A stretch of DNA of 64,000 nucleotides. Source: Cynocephalus volans. Taxonomy: Eukaryota > Chordata > Mammalia > Dermoptera > Cynocephalidae. The position numbers and the translations under genes were made by a program. This document shows, piece by piece, positions 11,216-23,490 of the stretch. Each line of letters starts with the position of its first letter. Within the stretch, counting starts at the first letter, position 1. The stretch spans positions 71,843,852-71,907,851 of the forward strand of contig NC_084463.1 of assembly GCF_027409185.1 (NCBI RefSeq), given 5' to 3'. The notes beneath the pieces were generated by a model. That model had not been told where the DNA came from. It saw nothing but the letters and a program-made list of their open reading frames with translations, and searched no databases.

Positions 11216-12000
11216 TGGAATCCAAGAGTCACCTCCCGGAGGTGGCTGCCATCACCTGTCCACCGCCCAGCCCACCTTGGAGGGAAGGACAGGGCAGGGC
11301 AGCCACCAAGTGGTATGATCTGGAACCTCTCCCTGGCCCTTTCCTGCAGTCTGGCATGTTCTTCAGTTGCCCGGGCTCAGCCAGTTGCGCCTCGCTCTGT
11401 CATCATCAGCTGGAAAAAAATGGAATAAATATGTAGTTTATTTATTCAGTCTCCTATTGGTGATTTAGTAAATAAACGTATGCATTAAATAAATGCAAAA
11501 ATTATAGAAATAAAAATGTTGAAATAATCAAAATAAAATTCAAATAATCCAAAATAAAGTAAATATAACGAAAATAAATATATATATCATATGGAGTATA
11601 ATATTTCATGACGTAGTTTAAAATATTTAAGATAAAAATAATGAAACATAAGTCAAATAAAATGGAGTGCATCAGTAGATTATTTTCAGTATTCAGTGTA
11701 TCAGAAGGTTATTTTCAATATTTTACTATAACATCCAAAGCTACAATGAATATCCTTGAGAGCCCTTGTATATCTGATGACAAATGTAATCTTTAAAGAC
11801 TGAGCAGAGATCGGGGAGCAATAATACTGTCCACTGACTTCTCCGACAGGAGGACCATTGTATGCACTTTAGAACAGTAGCGCTGGCTGCATGGGGAGGC
11901 ACGCAGGCAGGCAGGAGAATAGGCCAGCCACCCGCCAGACCCCTGCCCACCTACATAGAAGGTAGGACCCCGCACCACCAAGATGCTTCACACAGCTTCT
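11216..12000. other. No gene; WTAP 5'-flank then A+T-rich tract
   Basis: The stretch from 11216 to about 11420 is GC-rich and may be the 5' UTR of the WTAP retrocopy. The stretch 11430-11660 is very A+T-rich with repeated AAATAAA and AAATAAAT motifs. Two near-copies of a TTATTTTCARTATT-type segment occur near 11680 and 11710. No coding signal is seen. Confidence 0.45.
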
Positions 12001-12510
12001 GCAGAGGTGGTCCATGACAGCCACCACCACAGCTAATACTCTTACAAGGATGTTTTATTTTACTTAATAAAATCTACAACCACTGTGCAGGGGCCCACTA
12101 CATATTTGGCTTTATTGACACAAGGAGAGTCACTGGAGGAGCCTGGAAAAACAAGAAGTCTTTCTCCTCAAAGTCCACTCCAGAGTAATAGAAGAAGCAA
12201 CTGATTTACCAGATGACCAAAAAATCAACAGAAATACCAGAAATATGAAAAAAATCAGAAAATATGACACCACCAAAGGAATTCAGTAACTCTCAAGTAC
12301 CAGACCCTATAGAACAGGAAACCCTTGAAATGACTGAAAAGGAATTCCAAGTAACTATCTTAAGGAAACTCAGTGAGGTAAAAGAGGACTCTGTAAGACA
12401 ACACAGTGAAATGAGAAAAAATATCCAGGAGATGAAGGGTGAAATTTACAAAGAGATTAATACCCTAAAAAAGAATGTAGCAGAACTCCTGGAACTGAAA
12501 GAACAGTAGT
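12000..12510 (+). mobile_element. LINE-1 5' UTR/ORF1 N-terminal fragment
   Basis: From about 12264 the plus strand encodes a charged coiled coil (DPIEQETLEMTEKEFQVTI, then EMKGEIYKEINTLKKNVAEL), the same ORF1 N-terminus as on the minus strand at the window start. It stops at 12509. The 12,100-12,200 part is very similar to 45,300-45,380, consistent with shared L1 5' UTR sequence. Confidence 0.82.
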
Positions 12511-14535
12511 GTTGGTGGAGTGATGGACTTGAATTCTGATTGAAGCAGGTAGAAAAGTTAATAAGTTAGTATGCCTTTGGTTACAGGTAGTGGAATATTC
12601 CAACTCGTTTAAATATAATGGAGTCTATTGGTTCACATTACTTCAAAGGACAGTGCTAAGGCAAGTTCTAGTTTCAATGTGATTGGGGTTCTGGTTCCTT
12701 TGCTCTGCCTTGATTCTGTCCTCTGTGTCACTTTCGCCTTCAGGCTGGCTTTCCTGAAGGCAGCAAAACAACTATAGCAGTTCCAGGCATCACGCATCCG
12801 TAAAGCACAGACCCTGACCCTGAAAAGTGGACAGGTCTAAGCCTGCTCCTGTTTGGCTCATCTCTAATCATGTGGTCATCTAGACCAGCCCCTGTGGCAA
12901 AGAGCAAGGGTCAACTTCATCCTTGCCATCTTAGTTTATGTAGAGTGACAGACAAATCAGCCTGGGTGGCTTTATTTAGTTTTGACTCCATTCTGGACTA
13001 GAGGTTCTGCTGTATCATACTACATGACCACAGTAGGGCTGGTTCTTCCTTGATCCTGCAGTTTAAAATCTCCACAGCTGCAGGGGCAGGTTCTTCTATC
13101 TACATCTGCTTAATTTCCATATGCTGTCCTAAATTGTAATGAACAAGGGGGAACTTCACATCTGCTGCTATTCCTGCCTGTAAATTTCTCCCAGCAATCA
13201 CCACCAACCAGAGGCTAAACACCAGAAACCAGACTTGTAGCCTGTGTCAGAAGGAGACCAGCTCTAATGGTGATGTCCCAGAATGATGTTCAATAGCTGG
13301 CTCAATTCCTCTCGCCTTGGGTGAGTTTGGCCCTGGAAATCTGGAGTACATTTGCATTTACAAGAAGAGATCCAGTGACACTAGCTTATAAGGAAGGGGA
13401 AGGAAAGCAGAAGCTGGGAATCGGGTTGGGACTTGGCAATAAACCAACAGGATGGTGGATTTGACACAGATGAGAAAGTAAAAGATAAAGAAGGTACAGA
13501 GTCTCACCAGTCAGTGAACATATGGGTTATGAGTTCAGAAGCATTTAAGAAACTACACAGAGATAAGTTGTGATCCTATCGTGAAGAAACACAGGAAAGT
13601 ATGCAGAATCTACTCGAATCTGGCAGGAATAACTTGTAAAAGCAGGAATAACTTGTAAAAGCAGTTTTCTGTAACACTGAAGAACTTGGCAGGGCTTAAT
13701 TATGATAAAGCATTCAGCTTGCTAACCTGGGATTTGGATAGAATCATCTTGGAAGTAGCACAAACGTTCTTTGCCTTGATTTACAATCACTGATAATAAT
13801 CTGTATGTATAAACAGTGGTTGTAGTGAACCTAAAATAGTAATTATCCTCCCTTTGATTGGGGAGCAAATTAGCCATTTTTGGAAGGAGGTTATGTGGAG
13901 AGGGAGACTAGGACAGAGAGAGACAGAATAATAATGAATCAAATATTGAGACTTTTATTTAAGTAGTGTTATTATGCTGTGGTATACTTTGTAGTCACTG
14001 TGTTTTAAATGCTTTCTTGGTCTTTAAGATGTTTGAAAGTGTATGAGAATTTAATTTAAGGCATTCAGTTCTTTGATTTATTAGATTAATGTGTTACTTA
14101 AGTACTTAGAAATACCCTGATTGTTGGATCTTAAGTCTGCACAATAGATTTGGATTATTTGAAAGAATTAGCTCATTAAAATCATAATTAGAATTTGAAG
14201 CATTGATGAAAATATTATTAATGAATGCAAATAGCATTAAACAATTAAGGATACTTCATTATTTTAACTGGATGAATCAATTAAATATTAGTCAAAGAGC
14301 AAATGAAAGTGTTTGTACTTATTTTTATACAAATATTCTAGACTAATAAACAGAATAACAAGATTAGAAAGTTGAACTTAAAGTCTTAAGAAAACTTAAG
14401 ATTTAACTCTTTAATAAATTGAATATTAATTATAATACAAGTAAAACTCTAAGTGTTAATAGGCATGCAAAAAAAAACTCCCCTTGGACATTAACAAAAC
14501 AAATCCTGACATGTATCACTAGTTTTATTTTAACA
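12511..14535. other. No gene seen; short tandem duplication
   Basis: Non-coding sequence of mixed composition. The 19-mer AGGAATAACTTGTAAAAGC is present twice in tandem near 13625-13662. The stretch from about 12560 to 13060 has the look of an old repeat that I cannot name. The remainder is AT-rich with nothing supported. Confidence 0.4.
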
Positions 14536-14539
14536 CAAA

Positions 14540-14755
14540 AGGGAAACAAATACTTCACATGTATATCTCATTTTATTCTCACCTATGAAGTAGATATTAT
14601 TAAATCCCTTTTACAAATATAGGGATTGCTGCTGTTCAGAGAGGTTAAGCAACATCCTAAAGATCACACAGATAGAAAATGACAGAGCAAGACACCTAAT
14701 CCATCTTGTCTGACACCAAGTGTGTGTTCTGTCCACTCTGCTGCCTCCTACTCTT
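14540..14755 (+). mobile_element. MIR SINE relic
   Basis: The MIR core pattern is visible: a Y-rich lead, CTCATTTTATTCTCACC, then a CAGAGAGGTTAAGCAAC-type motif and a run ending in CTCTGCTGCCTCC. It is highly diverged, as expected of this ancient tRNA-derived family. Confidence 0.65.
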
Positions 14756-15246
14756 CAGGTTGACATAAATTGACCTATAAATGTGATCAAACAGCAAAAA
14801 GGGTAGAGCAAAGAAAAGACTGACTGAGATAATAGGGCAAGAATTGGAAAGGGATAGAGGAAGTGGTTGGCTCTTTGTAGTAAGTTGAGTCAGAAGGGTA
14901 GGTTGGAGTGACTTAGAAACAGGCGTATGCCACAGACATTCAAAAGCCATAGGTTCATAATTTTGATAAGAGCCTATAAGTATCTTTTTATTTTATTTTT
15001 CCATTTAGATAAGGAATTTTAAGACAAGGAAGAAAATGTTCTATGTGCATCTAAGTGTCTAGGAATGTGATCTGTTATTAATAAGTAGTCATTTCATAAT
15101 TCAAGAATGACTGATAATTTCTCAATTGGGATAAATCCATTAAGAAATCACTGCAAGATATAATATATAACCACAGGAAGAGAAATGAGTGACTCATAAA
15201 AGAGCATTTTGGAGGGCTTCCGTGCTCCTGGAACAACATGTGACAT

Positions 15247-15480
15247 GTGACACCACAAACAGATTTTTATTTTATTTTATTTATTATTTTTATTTATACA
15301 TATTTATGGGGCACAGTTGACTATCAGTATTTGTATACAGTCTATGATGATCAAATCAATATTATTAGCATGTTCATCATTACAAATTGTATTTTTGGGG
15401 TCCTTTACCCAATTACTCCCTATCCCCTTTCCCCTTCCTTCTTTCCCACCTCTAGTAACTATAGGTCTGTTCACAAACAG
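15247..15480 (-). mobile_element. LINE-1 3' UTR fragment
   Basis: A T-rich start (poly(A) tail in the minus sense), then TTTATGGGGCACAGTTGA, and a C/T-rich stretch CCCTATCCCCTTTCCCCTTCC correspond to a minus-strand L1 3' end. The stretch on either side (14,755-15,240 and 15,480-15,900) shows nothing recognisable. Confidence 0.65.
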
Positions 15481-15904
15481 ATTTTTAAAGGTATGAAAAT
15501 ATTTTATAGATCTACTACAGAATATTGAATACAAGTTCTTCATCTGAAAATGACAATTTAATCCCTAATTTTTTCTATATGTGAACTTCTTTTGAATATC
15601 TTTTCCCACAGAGTCATAATATGTTACCTTTTGACTCTGAGGTAGATGAAACAGTCTTTTTCTTGTTTGCACAGCAGTCTTGTGAATAATCAGATTCAAA
15701 TTACATCCTGGAGAATGAGTGCTAGACTTATGAGGAGAATCCCAACCACAGGACTACCATTTGCAGAAATTTAGGTCAAAATTCTGCTCTGCTAAGAAAG
15801 GACAGAGATGCTTTCCACCCTTTTGGTGATCACAATTTCAGAGTAAGACCACTGATATGGCCATAAACATGAAGGGCAAACAGAGCAGGAGATATTAATT
15901 TGTT

Positions 15905-17145
15905 TCTTCGTTTATTCATTCTTTTGGCAATTTTGACTGAACACTCACTATATGCCAAACACACTTTGAAGAGCTTGGATAAATTGGTGAACAAAAAAGA
16001 CAAAGATCTTTGTCTTATTAGAGCTTAAATGCAAACAGGAGAGACAGACAATAACCAATAAACATAGCAAGTAAACACATTGTTATATATTAGGAGATAA
16101 GGGCTATGGAAAAAACAAAACAAAACAAAAAGTAGAGTGGGGTAAGGTGACTGCAAGTGAAGAGGGCTGGGGTGGTGATGGCTGCAGTATTAAGCAGGGG
16201 GGTCAAAGTGAGCCTCAGGCAGAAGGTGACATCTGAACAAAGACTTGGAGGAAGCCAGAGAGCTTGCCCAGTGCATCTGGGGGAAGAGCTTTGCAGGCAG
16301 AGAGAAGAGCTAGAGTGAAGAACTCTCAGGGGATGTGTGCTCAGGAGGTTCAAAGAACAGCAGGACTACTGACAGCAGCGCAGTCAGTGGGAGGGGTGGG
16401 GGAACTAGAAGGTGAAGTCCAAGAGATAAGGGTTGAGGTGGGGAGCAAATGATGGGGTTATGTGAGCCCATCTCAACTCTCGGGATTTCGCTGTAAGTGA
16501 CATGGAGGCCCTTGGAGGGTACAGAGCAGGAGAGCCCCTGGTGCTCTGTGAGGTTAGATTGCAGGGAGGAAGAGCAGAAGCACGAAGACCTACCAGAGGC
16601 TATTGCGGGATTTTAGGTAAGAGAGGATGGTGGCTCCAACCAGGGTGGTAGCAATGGAAGTGTGAGAAGTGGTGAGAAGGACAGATTGAAAGGAGACCGG
16701 CTGTGAAGTGTGAGAAAAAGAGAGGAGCTTAGGACATCTTCAAACCTTTGGAGCTAAGCCGCTGGAAGAATGAAGCTGCCAAGCCCTGAGAGCTTGGAGC
16801 TTAGGACATCTTCAAACCTTTGGAGCTAAGCCCCTGGAAGAATGAAGCTGCCAAGCCCTGAGATGTGAGGGCTGTGGGTAAAGGGCTGTTTGGTGGGAAG
16901 ACCAGAAGTTCAGTGTGGACGTGTCCTGTGTTTGAGATGTCTATTTGACATCCAAGCACAGATGTCGAATGTAAGTCTGTGGGTTGTAGACAAGGTCAAG
17001 ACTGAAGATATAAATTTGAGAGTCATCAGCAGATAATGGCTTTAAAATCTCGAGACTGGATGAGTTTAACAATGGAGTAAGGATATAGAAGAGAAGTGGT
17101 CTAAAGATCAAGGCCTGGGGCACTACAGCATTGAGTTAGAGAATG
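15905..17145 (-). mobile_element. LINE-2 3' region
   Basis: Read in reverse complement this follows the L2 3' end: TTCATTTATTC-like terminus, CACTATATGCCA, AGAGACAGACAATAA, GTGACATCTGAAC, then further upstream segments such as GAGAGTCATCAGCAGATAA and CCTGGGGCAC. It is diverged and contains a local 72-bp tandem duplication. Confidence 0.7.
16724..16861. repeat. 72-bp tandem duplication within the L2 relic
   Basis: The segment starting GGAGCTTAGGACATCTTC at 16724 is repeated from 16796, a 72-bp period with about 1.9 copies. The aligned part differs at only one visible base (AAGCCGCTGG against AAGCCCCTGG), so the duplication is much younger than the L2 around it. Confidence 0.92.
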
Positions 17146-17735
17146 CATGCGAAATAAGTATATATTTGACCACTCTCCCATAGTACTAGAATGCAGCAAC
17201 ACAATCATTAATGAATAACGGGTATATTATAATCTATAATCATAGATTGCTTCTTCCAGATATTTGTGAGAGTTGAGAATGTGAGTTTTTATATTTCTAT
17301 GAATGTGTCTGACAGGGAGAGGAGGAGGTGATTGCTGGTGGTATAGACAGTTGGGGAAAGGAATGTGTGAACCTTGCTGGATGATCCAAGCATGAGCAGG
17401 TGATGAGTGGAGTGTTTCAGCAGGTCAAGGGAGGAAATGAGGGAGAAACAAAGGGAGAAGTGAAAGGATTAAGATCACAAAATACAGAATCACATTACCT
17501 AGAAAGTAACCTAGATTGATCATGTAGGAAGTGGGCAGGGAACAGGGGAGGAGAGAGATGTCTGCAGAGAACATTCATCCAGAGTCCCAGGGCTGAGACC
17601 AGAGAGACTGCAGGAGGACCTTCTTTCCTCCAGGGCTGGGGGCTGAGAGAGCTCCAGTTGGTCCACGAAGCAAAACCAGACTTAACCTTCTAAGGGTGTT
17701 GCTGGTGGCTTGATTTGCGTCCATCTCATTCATGA
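17146..17735. other. No gene seen
   Basis: Purine-rich sequence between two L2 relics, possibly further unrecognised L2. Open frames here lack any family signal. Confidence 0.4.
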
Positions 17736-17739
17736 TTGC

Positions 17740-17965
17740 CAGGCACTGTGCTGGGGATAAAGATATATTTAGACACTGCTTATATGCCAGTGGAAGAGAT
17801 AGAAAAGTAAACAGACAACCAGAATACAGGTGGGATATGAGCACTGCTCAGTGCAGGCACACAGAGCTGGGGAAACACACAGCAATGAACCTAGTCTTGG
17901 GAGGTCAGGGCAGGAATTCAGAGGAGGTACATTCAAGCTGAGACCCACAGGGCAAATACTTAGTA
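17740..17965 (-). mobile_element. LINE-2 fragment
   Basis: Contains GCCAGGCACTGTGCTGGGGAT and CAGCAATGAAC with AAGCTGAGACCC, the reverse-complement hallmarks of the L2 3' end. Confidence 0.62.
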
Positions 17966-18039
17966 AGTCAAACAGAGGAGGGATGGTATCCCCTCCAGAT
18001 CGAATATGTAAGGTCAAGAGGAGAGAGAGAACCTGGCTT

Positions 18040-18465
18040 TTTATCTCCTTCAGCTCCTTAGCAGGACATTGGGCCCTTCATCATTTCATCCCTGGTCATG
18101 TCTCTGTCTCATCTCTTGTTATGTCCCACCCCAAATGCCACACTCCAGCCTTGCAGAACTGCTTGAAGTTCCCTATGTGTACTAGGCTCTTTTCTTCCTC
18201 CAGCCCTCAGGTTTGCTGTACCCACTGCCTGGAATATTGTGGATGGCATATTTGGTATACATGCCCAGTTGTTTTCCCTTCTCTGGACAAGTCTTCCCAA
18301 AATCCCTGTGGATGTGGCCGGCCCACGAAACCATGCATCCATTAACACACAGTGCACTGTAACTGTCCACTCAGATCTGTCTCTTACGAGCTCATTGGAC
18401 AGTGCCCAGAACTGTGCCTGTGACTTAGTGCTCATTAAACTTTTGCTGAATGAATAAATGTCCAT
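18040..18465 (+). mobile_element. LINE-2 3' fragment, plus orientation
   Basis: Follows the L2 3' consensus in sense: CCTGGAATATT, then ACAGTGCCCAGAACTGTGCC, and TTTGCTGAATGAATAAATG at the terminus. It lies next to the minus-strand L2 piece at 17740, so two oppositely oriented L2 relics are neighbours. Confidence 0.68.
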
Positions 18466-18590
18466 GAAGGAAGAAGTGCTTGATCCTAGATGTGGAGTTT
18501 CAGTAGGAGTCTCTCAGGTTAAGGGAGGAGAGGCAGGAAACAGCACATGCAACAAATGATGATAGGAGGGTACTTCAAAAAGTTCATGGA

Positions 18591-21121
18591 CTCCCAAAAC
18601 TGAACCGTGAAGACGTAGAAAATTTGAACAGACCAATAACAATAAAGGAGATTGAAGCTGTTATCAGAAGGCTCCCAACAAAGAAAAGCCCAGGACCAGA
18701 TGGATTCACAGCAGAATTTTACCAAACATTCAAAGAGGAATTGACACCGATTCTTTACAAACTATTCCAAAAGATTGAAACGGACGCAAATCTCCCAAAC
18801 TCATTCTATGAAGCAAACATCATCCTGATACCAAAACCAGGTAAAGATATAACCAAAAAAGAAAACTACAGGCCAATATCCTTGATGAATATAGATGCAA
18901 AAATCCTCACTAAAATACTAGCAAACAGAATACAGCAACACATACGTAAAATTATTCATCACGATCAAGTGGGATTCATCCCAGGGATGCAAGGTTGGTT
19001 CAACATACGCAAATCAATAAATGTGATACACCATATTAATAAACTCAAACACAAGGACCATATGATCATCTCTATAGATGCTGAAAAAGCATTTGATAAA
19101 GTTCAGCACTCATTCATGACAAAGACCCTCTATAAGTTAGGTATAGAGGGAAAGTATCTCAACATAATTAAAGCCATATATGCCAAACCCACAGCCAATA
19201 TCATCCTGAATGGGGAAAAGCTGAAAGCTTTTCCTTTAAGAACAGGCACTAGACAAGGATGCCCACTCTCACCACTCCTATTCAACATAGTGTTGGAAGT
19301 ACTAGCCAGAGCAATCAGAGAAGAGAAGGAAATAAAGGGCATCCAGATTGGAAAAGATGAAATCAAACTGTCCCTGTTTGCAGATGACATGATCCTATAT
19401 ATCGAACAGCCTAAAACCTCTACAAAAAAACTCTTGGAATTGATAAATGATTTCAGCACAGTAGCAGGATACAAAATCAACACACGAAAATCAGTAGCAT
19501 TTCTTTTCTCCAATAGTGAACATGCAGAAAGAGAAATCAAGAAAGCCTGCCCATTTACAATAGCCACCAAAAAAATAAAATACTTAGGAATTGAGTTAAC
19601 CAAGGACGTGAAAAATCTCTATAATGAGAACTACAAACCACTGCTGAGAGAAATTAGAGAGGATACAAGAAGATGGAAAGATATTCCATGCTCTTCGATT
19701 GGAAGAATCAACATAGTGAAAATGTCCATACTACCCAAAGTAATATACAAATTCAATGCAATCCCCATCAAAATTCCAAAGACATTTTTCTCAGAAATGG
19801 AAAAAACTATCCAGACATTTATATGGAACAATAAAAGACCACGCATAGCCAAAGCAATGCTGAGCAAAAAAAATAAAGCTGGAGGCATAACACTACCTGA
19901 CTTTAAGCTATACTACAAAGCTATAATAACCAAAACAGTACGGTACTGGCATAAAAACAGACACACTGACCAATGGAATAGAATAGAGAATCCAGAAATC
20001 AACCCACACACTTACTGCCATCTGATCTTTGACAAAGGCACCAAGCCTATTCACTGGGGAAGGGACTGCCTCTTCAGCAAATGGTGCTGGGATAACTGGA
20101 TATTCATATGCAAGAGAATGAAACTAGATCCATACCTCTCACCGTATACTAAAATCAACTCAAAATGGATTAAGGATTTAAATATACACCCTGAAACAAT
20201 AAAACTTCTTAAAGAAAACATAGGAGAAACACTTCAGGAAATAGGACTGGGCACAGACTTCATGAATACGACCCCAAAAGCACGGGCAACCAAAGGAAAA
20301 ATAAACAAATGGGATTATATCAAACTAAAAAGCTTCTGCACAGCAAAAGAAACAATTAACAGAGTTAAAAGACAACCAACAGAATGGGAGAAAATATTTG
20401 CAAAATATATATCTGACAAAGGATTAATATCCAGAATATATAAGGAACTCAAACAACTGTACAAGAAGAAAACAAGCAACCCAATTAAAAAATGGGCAAA
20501 AGAGCTAAATAGGCATTTCTCTAAGGAAGATATCCAAATGGCTAACAGACATATGAAAAAATGCTCAACATCACTCTGCATCCGGGAAATGCAAATCAAA
20601 ACCACATTGAGATACCATCTAACTCCAGTTAGGATGGCTAAAATCCAAAAGACTGTGAACGATAAATGCTGGCTAGGCTGCGGAGAAAAAGGAACTCTCA
20701 TACATTGTTGGTGGGACTGCAAAATGGTGCAGCCTCTATGGAAAATGGTATGGAGGTTCCTCAAACAATTGCAGATAGATCTACCATACGACCCAGCTAT
20801 CCCACTGTTGGGAATATACCCAGAGGAATGGAAATCATCAAGTCGAAGGTATACCTGTTTCCCAATGTTTATCGCAGCACTCTTTTCAATAGCCAAGAGT
20901 TGGAACCAGCCCAAATGCCCATCATCAGATGAGTGGATACGGAAAATGTGGTACATCTACACAATGGAATACTACTCAGCTATAAAAACGAATGAAATAC
21001 TGCCATTTGCAACAACATGGATGGACCTTGAGAGAATTATATTAAGTGAAACAAGTCAGGCACAGAAAGAGAAATACCACATGTTCTCACTTATTGGTGG
21101 GAGCTAAAAATTAATATATAA

Positions 21122-21170
<49 letters not shown>

Positions 21171-21443
21171 CCGGGGGGGGGGGGAAGAAGATATAACAAC
21201 CACAATTATTTGAAGTTGATACAACAAGCAAACAGAAAGGACATTGTTGGGGGGGAGGGGGGAGGGAGAAGGGAGGGAGGTTTTGGTGATGGGGAGCAAT
21301 AATCAGCCACAATGTATATCGACAAAATAAAATTAAAAAAAAAAATTTTGTAAATGCTTTACTTAGAATTTTAAATATTCCTTTTTTCTACCCATAATCA
21401 AATAAATGAAAAATTCCCATGCTTAATAAAAAAAAAAAAAAAA
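18591..21443 (+). mobile_element. 5'-truncated LINE-1, open reverse-transcriptase frame
   Basis: The insertion begins inside ORF2 and keeps an uninterrupted frame to the stop at 21105-21107 (about 838 codons from the truncation point). The reverse-transcriptase palm is complete, including [13 protein letters not shown] and FADD, and the C-terminal Cys-bearing region is present. The endonuclease domain and ORF1 are missing, so it cannot move itself. A 14-bp target duplication AAAAAGTTCATGGA flanks it (18577-18590 and 21444-21457). The absence of stops suggests a young copy. The 3' UTR has a (CA)n tract, G-runs and a first A-tract at 21335-21345. Confidence 0.95.
21124..21300 (+). repeat. (CA)n, 12-G run and G-rich tract in the L1 3' UTR
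   Basis: About 21 CA units at 21124-21166, twelve consecutive G at 21173-21184, then a purine tract at 21249-21282 with four or more G-runs, able in principle to form a G-quadruplex. G-rich tracts are a conserved trait of mammalian L1 3' UTRs. Confidence 0.9.
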
Positions 21444-21448
21444 AAAAA
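21346..21448 (+). mobile_element. Probable L1 3'-transduced segment with second poly(A) tail
   Basis: After the first A-tract comes about 80 bp unrelated to L1, containing AATAAA at 21401-21406, then a pure A-tail from 21426. The target duplication follows the second tail, not the first, so this segment arrived with the L1 transcript. Confidence 0.8.
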
Positions 21449-21509
21449 GTTCATGGAAAGACTCATATTAGTTTTTAATTCTATTTTTCCCTAGACTTTT
21501 TGAAGTACC

Positions 21510-23105
21510 ATCATATGAGAGAACATGTCATGTGTGGGGAATCACAGAGTCACTACGGTGAAGAAAAGATGGTCTTTTTTGAGTTCCATTGTAGAGGGAA
21601 GAATATGGAGTAACTTTCTAACTATATGATTTAGAACATTAAGTTTCATTTAATAAGTGTAACAACTGAGAAGATTCTCCCCAAAGCACATTAAGTAATC
21701 AATTTAGTCACAGCAGCAAATCCATTTTGGAAGTAGTCACACAATAAACAACAAATTAAACTACTAATATACTCAGCTAACTCTTACCCTGCACGCAAAG
21801 TAAATTTCTAAAGCATCTCTGAAATAGATTAAAGGTGCTTCAGAAAGGGGCAAAAAAATGTAGGACGATAACCTTGGCCTTCCAAGGAGTTACCAGAGTA
21901 CCAAGAGAGGTACTTAAGGATCCACACATATCACTTAATCCGTGGAGGTCAGTAGAGAAATAAGTGCTTTGGGGAAGATTCCACCCTGGGGGATGGTCCT
22001 GGAAGCTAACAGAGCACAGAATAACAGGAAGTTGATTCTTAATATAACTATATTTAATCAAGAAAACTTACTCAGCATAATTACAACTTCCACTTTCCTA
22101 AGACAAATCTAAAGGTGGGTGTGTATGATACGTGACCTTCTGGCCATGATTTATGCAACTAAGGAATTTTCCACTTCTGTATTTATTCTTAGAATCACAT
22201 TTAGCTCATGGCAATGAAAGTGATGATGATGATGATATAACACGTTATAATGTGGCTGCTTCTTGGGCAAGATTCCAAAATTAATAAAAGAGGTAGCTCA
22301 TTGTGTGGTTTTAGGATGTGCATTTAGCAGAAAATTATATTCCAATTGACTTTCTCTACCTCGATGCATAATAACAATTTCCTCAAGAATCATATGTAAT
22401 TTATGTTACAATCATTCAGTATTAATATTTAGTGTATGGAAACATTTTCATCAAGACACCTGAACCATAGTTCCAGTATTTTTGCTTCCAATGAAATAAA
22501 AACAAATACAAATTTAGGGGCTCAATTTTCTCATTTCCAATGTAAGCGGGTTAAATTAGGTGGTTAAAGGTGACTTTCCACCCTAAGAGGATTCACTAAG
22601 TTGCTATTACATATGACAAGGATGATGTACATCGCATCTGGGAATTTAACTATCCCCAAAACTGTCGTGGCAGATCTTAATATGATTATCTCCACTATAA
22701 ATGTGAGAAAACAGAATATTAGGGAGTTTGGCATGCTTGAGATTACAGATCTAAACACTGCAAAATCGGATTTTGAATCCAAATCTACCTTACACAAAAA
22801 TCAGATTTTTTTTCATGCTGGAATGCTATTTCCAATTCTATATTCTGTTTCTGTGTACATCTGATAATTTTTCATTTGCAATCAAACTGGCTGAAGTATT
22901 GATCAGCAGGATATATACAATTTGTAATACATATATAGTATAGTGTTTTGGTTATTATCCAAGGGACAAACTTCTCATTTAAGTTCAAGAAAATACTAAC
23001 TATAGACTAGAAAACAGGCTACATTTCTGGAAATTCCTCTGTTTACCTTTTATTGCTACGTAGTACCTGATCATGGAGATAGTCTTAAAGGTCAGAAGAT
23101 AAGAA
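21510..23105. other. No gene seen
   Basis: AT-rich unique-looking sequence with a short (GAT)n run near 22220-22237. Small open frames on both strands, for example around 22560-22860, overlap and resemble nothing. Confidence 0.45.
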
Positions 23106-23109
23106 TTAC

Positions 23110-23490
23110 AATATGCAGTCATTCAATTTACAAAGTATTTGTCAGTTCAATTATATCATAAGTAAATAGGCTAGGCATTACTATTTCCTTTTTGCAGATA
23201 ACATCCGAGGTTGCTCAGCTGTGATTCAAACCTGTGTCATTTTATTCCAATGTCTGTGCTTTTTCTGTCACATCCTTTGGAGGGTACTTGAAAGAGGATT
23301 CCCCTACACATCCCCTCCCCACGTACAAGATAACTATTCTCATTCACTATAACTAGAAAGCTGCTGTTTTGTGCATAAAGCACTGATGTTGGAAAGCACA
23401 CTGACTTTGGAATCAGACAGCCTTGAGTGTAAATTGCCACTCTGCCACCTATTGGAGAAGAATGTCTGAGTTTCAATTTTTCCTCACTTA
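23110..23490 (+). mobile_element. Two MIR relics
   Basis: The first (about 23110-23275) has TTACTATTTCCTTTTTGCAG followed by GCTCAGCTGTGATTCAAACC. The second (about 23385-23490) has CTTTGGAATCAGACAGCC and CCACTCTGCCACCTA. Both are diverged MIR core motifs in plus orientation. Confidence 0.6.

Larger units (their letters stand above)
18569..21509. mobile_element. Small terminal-inverted-repeat element (about 74 bp) split by an L1
   Basis: The left end starts GGTACTTCAAAAAGT (18569) and the right end finishes ACTTTTTGAAGTACC (21509), a perfect 15-bp inverted repeat. Removing the L1 and one target-site copy leaves about 74 bp (18569-18590 joined to 21458-21509), the size of a non-autonomous DNA transposon. 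No TA target duplication is evident at the edges, so the superfamily is open. Confidence 0.72.

Noticed and set aside
20315-20956. 213-codon minus-strand frame
   Set aside because: It is the antisense shadow of the L1 ORF2 frame.
21124-21184. CRISPR-like or satellite array
   Set aside because: It is a simple (CA)n and G-run within an L1 3' UTR. There are no spacers, and the context is mammalian.
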